A stretch of 36,328 nucleotides of DNA from a virus, in the IMG/VR virus record IMGVR_UViG_3300042397_000239, positions 1-36,328 of that record; one strand, given 5' to 3'. Made by a program: the position numbers and the translations under genes. The notes below the pieces were generated by a model, which saw nothing but the letters and a program-made list of their open reading frames with translations, ran no database searches and was not told where the DNA came from. Numbering within the stretch: position 1 is the stretch's first letter; every line of letters begins with the position of its first letter. Shown here in pieces: positions 14,773 to 23,347 of this stretch.

Positions 14773-14883
14773 CATGACAATGTTTTTCTGGTTCGTCTGC
14801 ATCATAAAACACGATTTTTGTTACAACATAAAATACGGGATAGGTGCTGCATGACAATGTTTTTCTGGTTCGTCTGCATCATA
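14773..14883 (+). repeat. 34-bp perfect direct repeat, period 77 bp
   Basis: 14773-14806 and 14850-14883 are identical over 34 bases, beginning CATGACAATGTTTTTCTGG. They contain the start codons and first 11 codons of the two 26-residue micro-genes. Confidence 0.9.
14774..14854 (+). CDS. 26-residue membrane micro-peptide, copy 1
   Basis: Begins MTMFFWFVCII, a hydrophobic helix, then diverges to KHDFCYNIKYGIGAA. Its stop overlaps the start of the second copy (ATGA). The first 11 codons are identical to those of the next micro-gene because of a 34-bp direct repeat, so one of the two probably arose by duplication. No strong ribosome-binding site is visible for this copy. Confidence 0.45.
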   Translation: MTMFFWFVCIIKHDFCYNIKYGIGAA

Positions 14884-14931
14884 GGCGTGGCTTACATATT
14901 CGGAGAGGATAACGGGATACATCCACATTAA
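14851..14931 (+). CDS. 26-residue membrane micro-peptide, copy 2
   Basis: MTMFFWFVCIIGVAYIFGEDNGIHPH: a continuous hydrophobic helix of about 17 residues and a polar tail, more convincing as a membrane protein than copy 1. Same length and same first 11 residues as copy 1. Last gene before the convergent terminators. Confidence 0.5.
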   Translation: MTMFFWFVCIIGVAYIFGEDNGIHPH

Positions 14932-14941
14932 AACGTGTCAC

Positions 14942-15024
14942 TTTTCTAACAAAGAAACCGCAGCTTACATATAAGTTATAAAGGTAGTTATGGCTTATAT
15001 GTAAGTTTTTCTAACAAAGAAACC
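14942..15024. repeat. Inverted repeat bracketed by 18-bp direct repeats
   Basis: TTTTCTAACAAAGAAACC occurs at 14942-14959 and 15007-15024. Between them a perfect 12-bp inverted repeat, CTTACATATAAG (14964-14975) and CTTATATGTAAG (14994-15005), has an 18-base spacer. The layout looks like a terminator embedded in a duplication. Confidence 0.85.
14964..15010 (+). terminator. Terminator of the rightward micro-gene cluster
   Basis: The 12-bp AT-rich stem at 14964-15005 is followed by five T (15006-15010), 33 bases after the last rightward stop codon. The stem is weaker than usual because it is AT-rich. Confidence 0.6.
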
Positions 15025-15056
15025 CCGCAAACTAGCGCATGGCTTAGGTTTGCGGG
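15007..15056 (-). terminator. Terminator of the leftward lysis/late transcript
   Basis: On the minus strand CCCGCAAAC (15048-15056) pairs perfectly with GTTTGCGGG (15024-15032), followed by the T-rich GTTTCTTTGTT. Twenty bases after the metallophosphoesterase stop, facing the rightward terminator. Confidence 0.75.
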
Positions 15057-15075
15057 ATATGTGCTTCAAACAAAA

Positions 15076-16254
15076 TTAAGCTACCTCTAGCATTTCAGTT
15101 GTCACCATCACGCGACCGACAGCGCCGTACTTTTTATGATACGTTATGGCCCAAGCCGCACGATCAGCAATCCATCCACCACGCGCAGCATAAGCATCCC
15201 TAGCCGCCAAGGTTGGATGCTGAACCACCGTTACACCGTTATACTCTTTCTCGTCCCTGTGGTGGCGATGTCCGCAGTGGATCTCGCGTCTGGTAGTCCT
15301 GCCCCACTCTTGCGGGAACTGTGCCGCAAACAGCAGCGGTAGGCTCTCGTTCTTGACCTTATGGCCATGATGAATGCCTAGCATCGTATTACCCCATTCC
15401 AGCACATAGAATGGAAGCACGCTGTCATTGACAGTTACGCGAGGCTCATCCTCGTAATGCACTGCAAATAGGTCAGCCAGCCATCCGGCGCTTTCTTCGT
15501 CGTGGTTGCCTTCAGCTATAATCAGATGCACTTCTTGGTGGCGAAGCAAAGACATTGTTACCAGTGATCGAATGATGCGAATCGCAGCACGGCGTATCTT
15601 AGGGAATCGGCTGTCAGCATCTAGAACGTGCTTTGACGCTGGCGTTACTGGTGTCTTACCATCCGTATGCAGGAAGTCGCCCTGGATGTTAATAACTGCA
15701 GTATGCGCTTTAGGGCTTTGGTCAATCATCTTTGCTAGTGCTGCAATGATGGTTTGCTCAGCGATTGAGATGTTCCAATCCGATCCGCCCTCTTTATGCC
15801 ACGCCAGCATCCCAAGGTGGTAATCAGTAAAGGTGTAAAGGTTGCACAGATGCTCCTCAGAAGCGTCAGGAGCAACGATAACGCTTGAGGGTGGTATGTC
15901 ATCCTTAAACCCGTCGATTGTCTCTCTAATCGCGTCCACGAGCGCCTGATGGCTCATTGACGCTTTAACCCATTGCCCAGATGGTTTGCCTTCAGCGTTG
16001 TAGTAGGTGCTGACGCCCTTAGCTACATAGCCATCAGGGACAGGGCGGGTGAAGTCATTATCTGGTGCGTAGCCTTGCAGCGCCGCCTTCTTTTTGACAG
16101 CGATATAGGCATCACTTGCGCCGCCGACGTTAATGCCCATTGCGATGGACGCAGCTTTAGCGCCACCGTGCAGTTCAATCGCCTCAAGAATTTGCTTCTG
16201 GCGAGGTGTACAATATTTGTACAACTCTGCGTCGATATGTATGGTTGCTGGCAT
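15076..16254 (-). CDS. Calcineurin-like metallophosphoesterase with N-terminal HTH
   Basis: 392 residues. Residues ~15-60 look like a helix-turn-helix. The phosphoesterase core has all metal-ligand motifs: D144-x-H146 (TDYHLGM), G192-D193, GNHDE with N250 H251 D252, H296-x-H298 (HHGH), and CGHRH around 327-331. It could hydrolyse phosphodiesters in nucleic acids or nucleotides; the substrate is unknown. Last gene of the leftward transcript, after the spanins. Confidence 0.88.
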   Translation of the reverse strand: MPATIHIDAELYKYCTPRQKQILEAIELHGGAKAASIAMGINVGGASDAYIAVKKKAALQGYAPDNDFTRPVPDGYVAKGVSTYYNAEGKPSGQWVKASMSHQALVDAIRETIDGFKDDIPPSSVIVAPDASEEHLCNLYTFTDYHLGMLAWHKEGGSDWNISIAEQTIIAALAKMIDQSPKAHTAVINIQGDFLHTDGKTPVTPASKHVLDADSRFPKIRRAAIRIIRSLVTMSLLRHQEVHLIIAEGNHDEESAGWLADLFAVHYEDEPRVTVNDSVLPFYVLEWGNTMLGIHHGHKVKNESLPLLFAAQFPQEWGRTTRREIHCGHRHHRDEKEYNGVTVVQHPTLAARDAYAARGGWIADRAAWAITYHKKYGAVGRVMVTTEMLEVA

Positions 16255-16488
16255 TTATTTGCCTTTCGGACAATCATCCTCACAAAGACAAATCAAGACG
16301 CTATTGTGCAGCTCTATCTCCGCTACTGTTTCAGGCGTGTCTTGCGTTGCGTCATAGGTGATAGGTTTTGCAATAGCGCAGTAGCTATTTACGGGAGCGG
16401 TCGAAACGGTCGCGCAGCCGCTCAGTGCGCTCAGGATCAGGGACGATAATAGCAGCTTCGCCAAGTGCGATTTGCTCATTGATGGCAT
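16255..16488 (-). CDS. o-spanin, outer-membrane lipoprotein (Rz1-like)
   Basis: 77 residues with a lipoprotein signal: basic start, hydrophobic LLLSSLILSAL, then lipobox L-S-G-C with Cys25 as the lipidated residue, leaving about 53 residues in the periplasm. AGGAAA precedes the ATG at 16488. It overlaps the i-spanin gene by 104 bases in another frame, the Rz/Rz1 arrangement. The spanin pair fuses inner and outer membranes in the last step of lysis, implying a Gram-negative host. Confidence 0.85.
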   Translation of the reverse strand: MPSMSKSHLAKLLLSSLILSALSGCATVSTAPVNSYCAIAKPITYDATQDTPETVAEIELHNSVLICLCEDDCPKGK

Positions 16489-16597
16489 CGTTCATTTCCT
16501 TGATAGTTTCCTGACGCCCTTGCCGCTTCCAACGATGCTCCGCCCAAGCTCCCAACAGCTTGTCCAAAACACCCAGCAAGAGCGTCAGAAACTTCAT
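16385..16597 (-). CDS. i-spanin (Rz-like)
   Basis: 70 residues: an N-terminal hydrophobic segment (MKFLTLLLGVLDKLLGAWA) as membrane anchor, then a charged helical part (RWKRQGRQETIKEMNDAINEQI) that can form a coiled coil in the periplasm. Shorter than lambda Rz (153). Start shares a base with the holin stop (TAATG). Paired with the overlapping o-spanin gene. Confidence 0.78.
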   Translation of the reverse strand: MKFLTLLLGVLDKLLGAWAEHRWKRQGRQETIKEMNDAINEQIALGEAAIIVPDPERTERLRDRFDRSRK

Positions 16598-16779
16598 TAC
16601 TCTGCAGGTGCTTCTACAGGCTGCTTGCTGACAAACGACCAGACCGCAACGCCGATGGTTGCTACCGCACCAGCCAACAGGTCAACCGTCGCACCGTCGA
16701 TGAGACCTTTTCCTGCCAGATAGCCAAAGCCAGCCGCAGCAAGTGTACGAACGAGTCCAAATAATTGTTCCTTCTTCAT
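16597..16779 (-). CDS. Holin-like two-helix membrane protein
   Basis: 60 residues from the ATG at 16779 (AGGGGAAA upstream); an ORF open from 16878 overlaps the endolysin and is rejected. Two hydrophobic helices, about 9-25 (TLAAAGFGYLAGKGLI) and 31-48 (DLLAGAVATIGVAVWSFV), like the small Pam3-gp28-type holins. Makes holes in the inner membrane to time lysis. Lies between endolysin and spanins. Confidence 0.8.
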   Translation of the reverse strand: MKKEQLFGLVRTLAAAGFGYLAGKGLIDGATVDLLAGAVATIGVAVWSFVSKQPVEAPAE

Positions 16780-16780
16780 T

Positions 16781-17173
16781 TCATTTCCCCTTAGGATAAA
16801 TCTTCCAAGGCAGTTCCCAATGTGGGCCATCCTTAAAAGTTCGCCAATCGCCGCCCCAGGTAATTGGGACGTTCTCATCTGCCGCAGCAGCTTTTATAAT
16901 CTTAGCTAATCTATGGTACAAAGGCCAGTCCCACGATACCTTGCCATCAATCAACGGCGCTAGATCAACAGCGTGTCCAGTGATGTGCCGCGAGTTCAGC
17001 GTCTTTGATGCGCCTTGTGCCAGCAGCTTCCGTTGACGATCTAAGGTGCGTAAGCCTTCCAAGACGGTAAAGTCTAGGCTCGACATCGCAGCAGCCTTCT
17101 TTACCACACGCACTAAATCAGGATGGACTCCCTCAAGGCGTGATAAAGAACGGCTGCCAAGGATGATGCTCAC
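16781..17173 (-). CDS. Endolysin, M15 peptidase (L-Ala-D-Glu type)
   Basis: 130 residues from the GTG at 17173, which overlaps the upstream stop as GTGA; an ATG at 17236 would overlap the upstream gene by 67 bases. LEGLRTLDRQRKLL, then SRHITGHAVDL with zinc ligands H63 and D70, and GPHWELP with H118 form the M15C zinc site. Cleaves the peptide stems of peptidoglycan. No signal peptide, so it needs a holin, and holin candidates flank it on both sides. Confidence 0.92.
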   Translation of the reverse strand: MSIILGSRSLSRLEGVHPDLVRVVKKAAAMSSLDFTVLEGLRTLDRQRKLLAQGASKTLNSRHITGHAVDLAPLIDGKVSWDWPLYHRLAKIIKAAAADENVPITWGGDWRTFKDGPHWELPWKIYPKGK

Positions 17174-17352
17174 ACGCCACCCGTTTTCAGCACGCTTAAC
17201 AATATGCCAATCAATAGCATGATGATTGTGCCGCAAGCCGTAATGCCAAGGCTCTCGATCCGCTTCATCCGCGCACAGATACTTTCGTATCGAAACGCAC
17301 AGACCTGCTCGTGAGTGTTAAGTTGAGCTTGCGTCTCGTCTATGGTTGCCAC
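17170..17352 (-). CDS. XhlA-like membrane protein (second holin/antiholin candidate)
   Basis: 60 residues: a hydrophilic helical N-terminus (ETQAQLNTHEQVCAFRYESICARMKRIESL) and a C-terminal transmembrane helix (ACGTIIMLLIGILLSVL), the layout of the XhlA family, often encoded beside endolysins. Directly upstream of and coupled to the endolysin. Could be holin, antiholin or chaperone-like partner. Confidence 0.7.
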   Translation of the reverse strand: MATIDETQAQLNTHEQVCAFRYESICARMKRIESLGITACGTIIMLLIGILLSVLKTGGV

Positions 17353-17355
17353 TGG

Positions 17356-17709
17356 TCAAATGCCCTGACCAGGTGTGATGTAAAGCGTTTGTGCGCTTGC
17401 AGCTAATCCGCTGAAATAAGATTCCGCACTGAAGCGAAGAATCTCAACTGCGCCTGGAAGCAATGGGATGCCAGCGGCAGGGTTACCAGATGCAGCAGCT
17501 TCAGCATTAGCCTTTGCAGCAGCAACAGTTGGGCCAACGCCAAGATGCACAATTGCAGTTCCAGCATTGATAACGCGATACTGTCCGGTCGAGTGCGCTT
17601 TATTGCGCTCAGACACCAAAGCCTGAACGCCGTTAGGTGACGTTGCTGCAGCAGTTATAGCGATGGTCTCGCCAAGTGGTGCGAAAGCGATTTGTGAATT
17701 AGTGGCCAT
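17356..17709 (-). CDS. Small virion-associated protein, tail fibre accessory candidate
   Basis: 117 residues, Ala/Gly/Thr-rich and beta-prone: FAPLGETIAITAAATSPNGVQAL, YRVINAGTAIVHLGVGPT, LLPGAVEILRFSAESYFSGLAASAQTLYITPGQG. Such beta-sandwich-like proteins occur near tail and capsid genes of many phages. Function unknown; it sits between the spikes and the lysis genes. Confidence 0.6.
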   Translation of the reverse strand: MATNSQIAFAPLGETIAITAAATSPNGVQALVSERNKAHSTGQYRVINAGTAIVHLGVGPTVAAAKANAEAAASGNPAAGIPLLPGAVEILRFSAESYFSGLAASAQTLYITPGQGI

Positions 17710-17711
17710 GA

Positions 17712-18074
17712 TTAGACTCCAAGGTTACCGGCTAGAAGGAATGTATTTGCTACAGGGCAGATAGCTGAGATGACTGCGTATTGGCCCATAGTGCTAAACA
17801 GCGACGAATAAGAGACAAGCGTTTGTCCGCCAGCCGCTACAGTGACCTTGCCAGCGCCGCCCTGAATAATCGTGCAGGTAAAGCCAGCGCCAAGGCCAGC
17901 AGCGCACGTAATCGTTACCGCAGAGCCTGAGGTGCAATAGATGACCTTGCCGTTGTCCGCAGCCGAAAGCGTGCGTGTGGTTCCAGCTTCAGTAATAATA
18001 CCAGCCGCACTTAGGATAAAGGCGCTAGAATCCACCGTTGGGAAAACTGTTTGGTTTGGTGCTGCTTTTAACAT
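17712..18074 (-). CDS. Small beta-rich protein, tail fibre accessory candidate
   Basis: 120 residues. RTLSAADNGKVIYCTSGSAVTI followed by GAGFTCTIIQGGAGKVTVAAGG resembles the C-terminal modules of phage tail fibres in which a beta strand pattern wraps small residues. Downstream of the second spike and separated from it by 11 bases. Could be a detached tail-fibre domain; not certain. Confidence 0.6.
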   Translation of the reverse strand: MLKAAPNQTVFPTVDSSAFILSAAGIITEAGTTRTLSAADNGKVIYCTSGSAVTITCAAGLGAGFTCTIIQGGAGKVTVAAGGQTLVSYSSLFSTMGQYAVISAICPVANTFLLAGNLGV

Positions 18075-18085
18075 CGTTTATTCCT

Positions 18086-19984
18086 TTATAAATTGCCTTC
18101 TGACACCCAAGTGCCAGGCGTTCCGGCAACGGTGCAAGCCCATGACTTCGGTTGCCCAACGGCGGGGCTTTGGTTGTACACGCGGTCTCCGACAGCCCAC
18201 GTGTTAGTTGTCGGCGCGGCGGTTCCATACGTAATGGCTCGACCTAAAGTGCCGTAAAAATTTATCAACCGAGCGCCGCCAGTATTCAAAATAGTCGGGG
18301 TAGCTGCATACCAGCCATTTTCAACATATTCAGTGGCGGATGCAATTTCAGCTTTGAACGTAAGATTTTCATAGACAGGGTTTGCAACGTCAATACGGCC
18401 TGAGTTATCAAAATAAACAGATCGTGAATCTCCGACGATGCCACCCGCATTTCCGTAAAATGTTGGCGAAATAAGGCGAACGTCAGTTCCACCAAAATAC
18501 GCCATGTATGTGTTAAGACGGTTTGCTTTGAAAATATCGCTCGTACTGATAGTAAGGCCTATTGGGTTTCCAACGCAAGAAAATGCGTCGAATGCGCCAG
18601 CATGATACATATTTGACGTAGACATAAATTCATTGATTGAATATGTCGCCGCGCCATTATTTGTGAATACAAAAGCCTGAGCACTTCCGTTTGAAAGAAG
18701 TTGATTTCCGGTTAATGACAATGTGGTAATGCTGCACCCAGTAGCCGCAGATGAACGTGGCTGAATTAAAATGGAATTCAACGTTGAAATTATATAGTTG
18801 CCTTCGATAATCAGCTTAAACGTATTAAGGTTAACTTCTGTTGGAGCAACCCATATGCCGTAAGCACTTGAGCCAAGCGCAGATACGCGATTTCCTTTGA
18901 TGATATAATACGCGCTGGCTATCTCTTGAAAAATTAAGATGCCAGGTACGTCTGTTTCTGATCCATTAATAATGTTGTCAGAAATAATTGTGTTAATGCT
19001 AGAGCAGTTAATGCTGGATGCGATGTTGCCAATGACAACCGCCGTCTCTACGTTTCCGTGCAAATCAATGCAGCCCGTAAGGTTTTCAAGTGTGCTGCTG
19101 TGGCACGTATTGTTAGCGTATACAACTTCACGCAGAGGCTCAAACCCACCTCCAGAAATGGCGTGGCGTGCGTTATTGATTGTGTTGTTGACAACCTTTA
19201 CGCCTTGGCCTGTTCCAACGACAACGCCATAAGATGTCCCAGTAACAATACCGTTCCAAACATCATAGATAAAGTTGCTGTCTACCGTTCCGCCAAGGCA
19301 GTACCCTACATAAACACCAGCATAGCGCGAACCGTGAATTTTGCAGTTTTTAACGACAGGGCTGCGCGCATAAAGAATGGTAAGCGCAATCACATCGTCA
19401 TTGCACTTAATTTCCAAACCTTCAACGGTGATCTGCGGCATATTCAGCAAATGTACAGTTGTAGTCGCCGCTGTGTATCCGTCATAAAGCGGATTTGAAT
19501 TGGTGATTGTTGTGCCTACAATTTTTTCGACCAGCGCCAACTCGCCTTTTAAATATTCTGGACGCGTTGGGTTCCAAAGGTCGGTAGACGAAATAAGCAA
19601 AATACGGCCAGCAGTAATACCTGTTGCGCTGGTGACGGTAAATGTATCGGCATTTTTAATTACGTTTCCACCCAACGGTGTGCTGGATACACGACTTCCA
19701 CCAAGTTCAATAACATTCAAACTGCTAACAGCGGTTGCGTCAATTTTAGCGCCATAACCGCGAATTTTAATACTTATGCCATCTGCAAATGTTTTGCTTA
19801 TAGGGCTAGTAATTAGATATGTACCCGCAGGAAAAAGCAGTTCTCCGCCTGTGGTTGCAATCGCATCAACTGCCGCTTGTATTGCTGCCGTATCGTTAGA
19901 TATGCCATCGCCCACAGCACCGAAGTCCAGCACATTAATTGGTGCGCCGTCAATCATTGAGTAAGTTGCTTTAGTTAAAGTCAT
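18086..19984 (-). CDS. Second tailspike, pectate-lyase-type beta-helix
   Basis: 632 residues. A very short N-terminus goes straight into INVLDFGAVGDGISNDTAAIQAAVD, the Pectate_lyase_3 signature, then a long run of beta-helix coils (NSNPLYDG, VVKNCKIHGSRYAGVYVG and similar, 100-450). The end carries a module YGTAAPTTNTWAVGDRVYN...AGTPGTWVSEG seen in tail-fibre termini. With no P22-type head-binding domain it must attach through another protein, perhaps the fibre before it. Probable polysaccharide-binding or -cleaving enzyme. Confidence 0.82.
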   Translation of the reverse strand: MTLTKATYSMIDGAPINVLDFGAVGDGISNDTAAIQAAVDAIATTGGELLFPAGTYLITSPISKTFADGISIKIRGYGAKIDATAVSSLNVIELGGSRVSSTPLGGNVIKNADTFTVTSATGITAGRILLISSTDLWNPTRPEYLKGELALVEKIVGTTITNSNPLYDGYTAATTTVHLLNMPQITVEGLEIKCNDDVIALTILYARSPVVKNCKIHGSRYAGVYVGYCLGGTVDSNFIYDVWNGIVTGTSYGVVVGTGQGVKVVNNTINNARHAISGGGFEPLREVVYANNTCHSSTLENLTGCIDLHGNVETAVVIGNIASSINCSSINTIISDNIINGSETDVPGILIFQEIASAYYIIKGNRVSALGSSAYGIWVAPTEVNLNTFKLIIEGNYIISTLNSILIQPRSSAATGCSITTLSLTGNQLLSNGSAQAFVFTNNGAATYSINEFMSTSNMYHAGAFDAFSCVGNPIGLTISTSDIFKANRLNTYMAYFGGTDVRLISPTFYGNAGGIVGDSRSVYFDNSGRIDVANPVYENLTFKAEIASATEYVENGWYAATPTILNTGGARLINFYGTLGRAITYGTAAPTTNTWAVGDRVYNQSPAVGQPKSWACTVAGTPGTWVSEGNL

Positions 19985-19988
19985 TGCG

Positions 19989-21251
19989 TCACCTTTTGGA
20001 AAATGCTTGGGCTTCAGCGTTAGTTATTCTTTGCGGCCAATAACTTACCTGAGATACGTGTCCGTTAAGATATGCTGTTTCAGTTCCCGACGATCCTATA
20101 TTAAAAGCAGTAAGACCAGTGGGAACAGTTCCAGAAATATCGGGAGTACCCGCTATAGCGTTGCACGCTGCCTGAAAGCTATTAGCTTTGTATGCCGACA
20201 CACCTGTAAAAAAGGTATTGCTTGTTAGCAACGCTGACAAAGGTGTTATAAACGCTTGAGTCGTTGTATCTCGAACGAAAAATTGAAAATCAATAGCTGA
20301 ACCACCAGCTATGCGCTTACCCATAAATAAAGTAGTTGTGGCTGTGCCATAAACTTGTCCGAAAGGGTTCTTGGCTAACGAACCAGCGTCTAATAAATCT
20401 GCCCTAATCGAAAAAGTCCCCTCACTGGCATTATACCAATCGCTGAAGTTCGTTCCCGTCATGCTCACAACGTCAGCGTTGCGTGTCAGGCTGGTCGTAG
20501 TTGTGGGGATGTAGCTGGTAGCAAATGCGCCTGCTTCGAGTTGAGCGCCGTAAGCATCTGAATACTCGCCTGCTGTAACAGCTTGGCCAGCATATCCAAC
20601 ATAGGCAAATACTGAGTTTCCAGATGTAATGCCAGATGAAACAGCAATCTCAAGACGCCACCAACCATTGCCAGCGTTGCGAACAGTTACGCCCGTAGAG
20701 CCGTTAATATATGTCCAAACACCAGTTGAAAAGTTTAACCGGCCCAAAACCAAAGTGGTTGCAGTAGTTTGGTTACGCATACCGTAATAGTTTGACGTAG
20801 TTGCACCAGTTCCTTGGCGAACATAAATTGAAAATGTCGCTGCTGTCCCAGTGATTGCGTAAGCAGAAGTGTTGAAAATAGCTGTGCCGTTTGCCGTTGC
20901 AGCCACGCTATTGGCGTTGGCGGTTCCGTCCGGCGAATTAACCCCGCTAACAGTCCGCGTTATATTAGTGCGGCTCCAAACGCCGTTGCTTAAATCATTG
21001 CTATATGGAAGAAGGTTTGTTCTGCTTTCTTCAATCAGCAGTCCTTTAGGTGCAAGCGTTGCAGGATCATAGTCAAAGCGCGGCAGGTTTGCATTTACTA
21101 CCGAAATAAAACCACTACTGTTTACAGCCGTAGCAGTGTTGAGCGCACGAGTAACGGTAACGCGTGGATCAAGAGTTCCAGTTGTAAAATCCAACGCCAT
21201 ACGTGGTAAGACGCGCTCTGTGGCTGTCGGGCTGTATGCAGGAGTTATCAT
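19989..21251 (-). CDS. Tail fibre protein with LamG-like and head-spike-fibre modules
   Basis: 420 residues from the ATG at 21251, chosen because it avoids the 29-base overlap given by 21290 and has GAGG upstream. DPATLAPKGLLIEESRTNLLPYS is a signature of phage 'head spike fiber' or structural-repeat proteins. Two concanavalin-like beta-sandwich regions follow (about 75-245 and 265-415; the latter GTFSIRADLL...YLNGHVSQVSYWPQRITNAEAQAFS). Probably binds glycans. Confidence 0.75.
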   Translation of the reverse strand: MITPAYSPTATERVLPRMALDFTTGTLDPRVTVTRALNTATAVNSSGFISVVNANLPRFDYDPATLAPKGLLIEESRTNLLPYSNDLSNGVWSRTNITRTVSGVNSPDGTANANSVAATANGTAIFNTSAYAITGTAATFSIYVRQGTGATTSNYYGMRNQTTATTLVLGRLNFSTGVWTYINGSTGVTVRNAGNGWWRLEIAVSSGITSGNSVFAYVGYAGQAVTAGEYSDAYGAQLEAGAFATSYIPTTTTSLTRNADVVSMTGTNFSDWYNASEGTFSIRADLLDAGSLAKNPFGQVYGTATTTLFMGKRIAGGSAIDFQFFVRDTTTQAFITPLSALLTSNTFFTGVSAYKANSFQAACNAIAGTPDISGTVPTGLTAFNIGSSGTETAYLNGHVSQVSYWPQRITNAEAQAFSKR

Positions 21252-21261
21252 GCTACGCGCC

Positions 21262-23289
21262 TCACTTCGCTGTCCAAGTGGTGCTGCCACTTTCGTTCAC
21301 ATAAAACGTTGAGCCAGCTCCACCTCCAGTACGAAGATAAAGCGAACCTTTAGTAGCTGAAAATGTAGGTGCAGCCGAGCCTGAGAAAATTTGTGGCCCA
21401 GATACACCAACTTGAAGTTGGCCTACCGATACGTTTGATTGAGCACCACCAAGAATTACGTTTACGTTAGATACGCCGACGTTAATGTTTGTGCCGTCGC
21501 TCCAAATTGTGCGGCCAGTGCCACCCAACTGCACAAAAGAGCCAGTTGTCATGGCTATAGAGTTAGAACCAGAACCAGCAGTCAGAGTAATCTTGCTTGC
21601 CTGGATTCCGTTGGTATTATCTGATAAAAATTGCTGGTTGGTGCGAACGCCAAATGCACGATCCCACTGCCAAAGTGCCGCACCACCCGTCGCAGTAACG
21701 TCATCTGATAGAACGGGGGCTTCAGTTGCAAATGTCGGAGCAACTTGCACTGCTGAGTTGCCACTAATTGTTGCTGAAACGTAGTTCAGGAACCCTGAAA
21801 ACAGTCCGCCTTCAATCAGAAATGACTGCGTTGTCGAAGTGGAACGTGACTTTATGATGAAGCGCGATGCTGCGTCAGACGCAAAATACTCTCCGCCGAT
21901 GATAGAAACATAACGCGGAATGTTTCCTATAGCAACTTCAATCATGGCTTCGCTGGTGTTTGCAGCGGCAGTTTCCATGTAGCATCCATGAAACTCAATG
22001 TTTCCGCCGGTAGAACCACCAGTAATAGTTACCTCTGGGGAAGTACCATCACCACCGTTAGCTACCTGCCCATTGCCCTCAATACAAGCACCGATAAACT
22101 TGATATTAGGTGAACCAATAAGAACGCCCTCGCGTTCATTAGCCTCAATGCGCCCACCGAAGAACTGCGAGCCCTGTAAGTCAGAAACGGCTGGGTTAGT
22201 CGATGGATCGTAAACCCCGTAAGTGTTGTAACGAAGGTCTAGATTAATAAACGTATTAATAATGGACAGGCCACTAACCGTTAGACCGCCATGCCAGCCC
22301 CAGCAATAAATGCTATCCAATGTCGTTGTTGTGGCTTTTACAAAGCAAACGCCAGCCGAACCAATGGTTTTTGTGCCCGTGCCTAAAAAGCGAATGTCCC
22401 TTACTTTTACATTTAAAATTGCCGCTGCAACAGGAGTACCAGCATCATCTTGAGCGCCGATGTACAAGGCTGGCTTCCCAAGCCCCGCGTTCATAGTAAT
22501 TATTCCAGTACCAGCAAACTCTTGCCCATCGGACATCATATATAAAGAGTCTGTTATGAGGTATGTACCGTCAGGAAGAAAGACAGAGCTTGCAAAATTA
22601 AGCGCCGCCTGAATAGCTGCTGTATCATCAGCAACGCCATCGCCTATAGCGCCAAAGTCCTTGACGGAGACATATTGCTCTAGCTTAGTCTGAACGGTTT
22701 GTTGAACAGCACCAGGGGCTGTCAGAGTATAAGTGATTGCCGTAGCGTTACCGCCATTGATAACGCCAGTTTCATTGGTTATAATCTCAATGCTGGAACT
22801 CAGCGGGGGCGCAATGGAGAACGTGATAACATTTCCCAGAAGGCTGTAGCTATCCTTTTCCTGATACACGCCGTTGATGAATACGTTGGTAGCTAACTTA
22901 GTGCTTGGTGCAGAGGAAAGCGTAAAGTCTACCTCAACGCCATCGCCAATGAAGTCGTTCTTGACAACAGACGCAGATACAGCGGCAGGATCGAAGCCAT
23001 AGCCCACAGGACTGTAGAGAACGAACTCCTCGCGCTTATTGCGGATTGTAATCGAGAACTGGCTGGCAGTGTAAATCAGCGCAGGTGTGCCGTTACGATA
23101 AGCGTATCCGTTGCTTGTGCGGATAGGCTGAGTAGCTGCAATGGTTAGGTTGGCGTCCCAATAGACCTGAATCGGATTCTGTTCAGGGTCTTGGTTCACT
23201 TCGCCTATATACAGGTATCCGTCATCTAAAGGCGTACCGTCTAGATCAGTGAATATTGGATAAGGGCCGGTAACTTGAGTAAGTGCCAT
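21262..23289 (-). CDS. Tailspike with P22-type head-binding domain and beta-helix
   Basis: 675 residues. Residues 1-105 (GPYPIFTDLDGTPLDDGYLYIGEVNQDPEQNP... GYAYRNGTPALIYTA) match the P22 gp9 head-binding fold. A linker with VEVDFTLSSAPSTKLATNVFINGVYQ (~115-170) follows. Then VKDFGAIGDGVADDTAAIQAALNF opens the pectate-lyase beta-helix, and a beta-rich end (from ~560) may be a trimerisation or chaperone-like domain. Likely the main receptor-binding depolymerase. Confidence 0.9.
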   Translation of the reverse strand: MALTQVTGPYPIFTDLDGTPLDDGYLYIGEVNQDPEQNPIQVYWDANLTIAATQPIRTSNGYAYRNGTPALIYTASQFSITIRNKREEFVLYSPVGYGFDPAAVSASVVKNDFIGDGVEVDFTLSSAPSTKLATNVFINGVYQEKDSYSLLGNVITFSIAPPLSSSIEIITNETGVINGGNATAITYTLTAPGAVQQTVQTKLEQYVSVKDFGAIGDGVADDTAAIQAALNFASSVFLPDGTYLITDSLYMMSDGQEFAGTGIITMNAGLGKPALYIGAQDDAGTPVAAAILNVKVRDIRFLGTGTKTIGSAGVCFVKATTTTLDSIYCWGWHGGLTVSGLSIINTFINLDLRYNTYGVYDPSTNPAVSDLQGSQFFGGRIEANEREGVLIGSPNIKFIGACIEGNGQVANGGDGTSPEVTITGGSTGGNIEFHGCYMETAAANTSEAMIEVAIGNIPRYVSIIGGEYFASDAASRFIIKSRSTSTTQSFLIEGGLFSGFLNYVSATISGNSAVQVAPTFATEAPVLSDDVTATGGAALWQWDRAFGVRTNQQFLSDNTNGIQASKITLTAGSGSNSIAMTTGSFVQLGGTGRTIWSDGTNINVGVSNVNVILGGAQSNVSVGQLQVGVSGPQIFSGSAAPTFSATKGSLYLRTGGGAGSTFYVNESGSTTWTAK

Positions 23290-23347
23290 TAGAACTTAAT
23301 CCCTTGCGTCGTTAGGCTTATAGCCGAAATTATGTTGCAGTGAAAGG

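Noticed and set aside
18939-19498. Long plus-strand open frames opposite the second tailspike
   Set aside because: They lie wholly inside the beta-helix gene on the other strand, lack ribosome-binding sites and have no recognisable domains; shadow frames.
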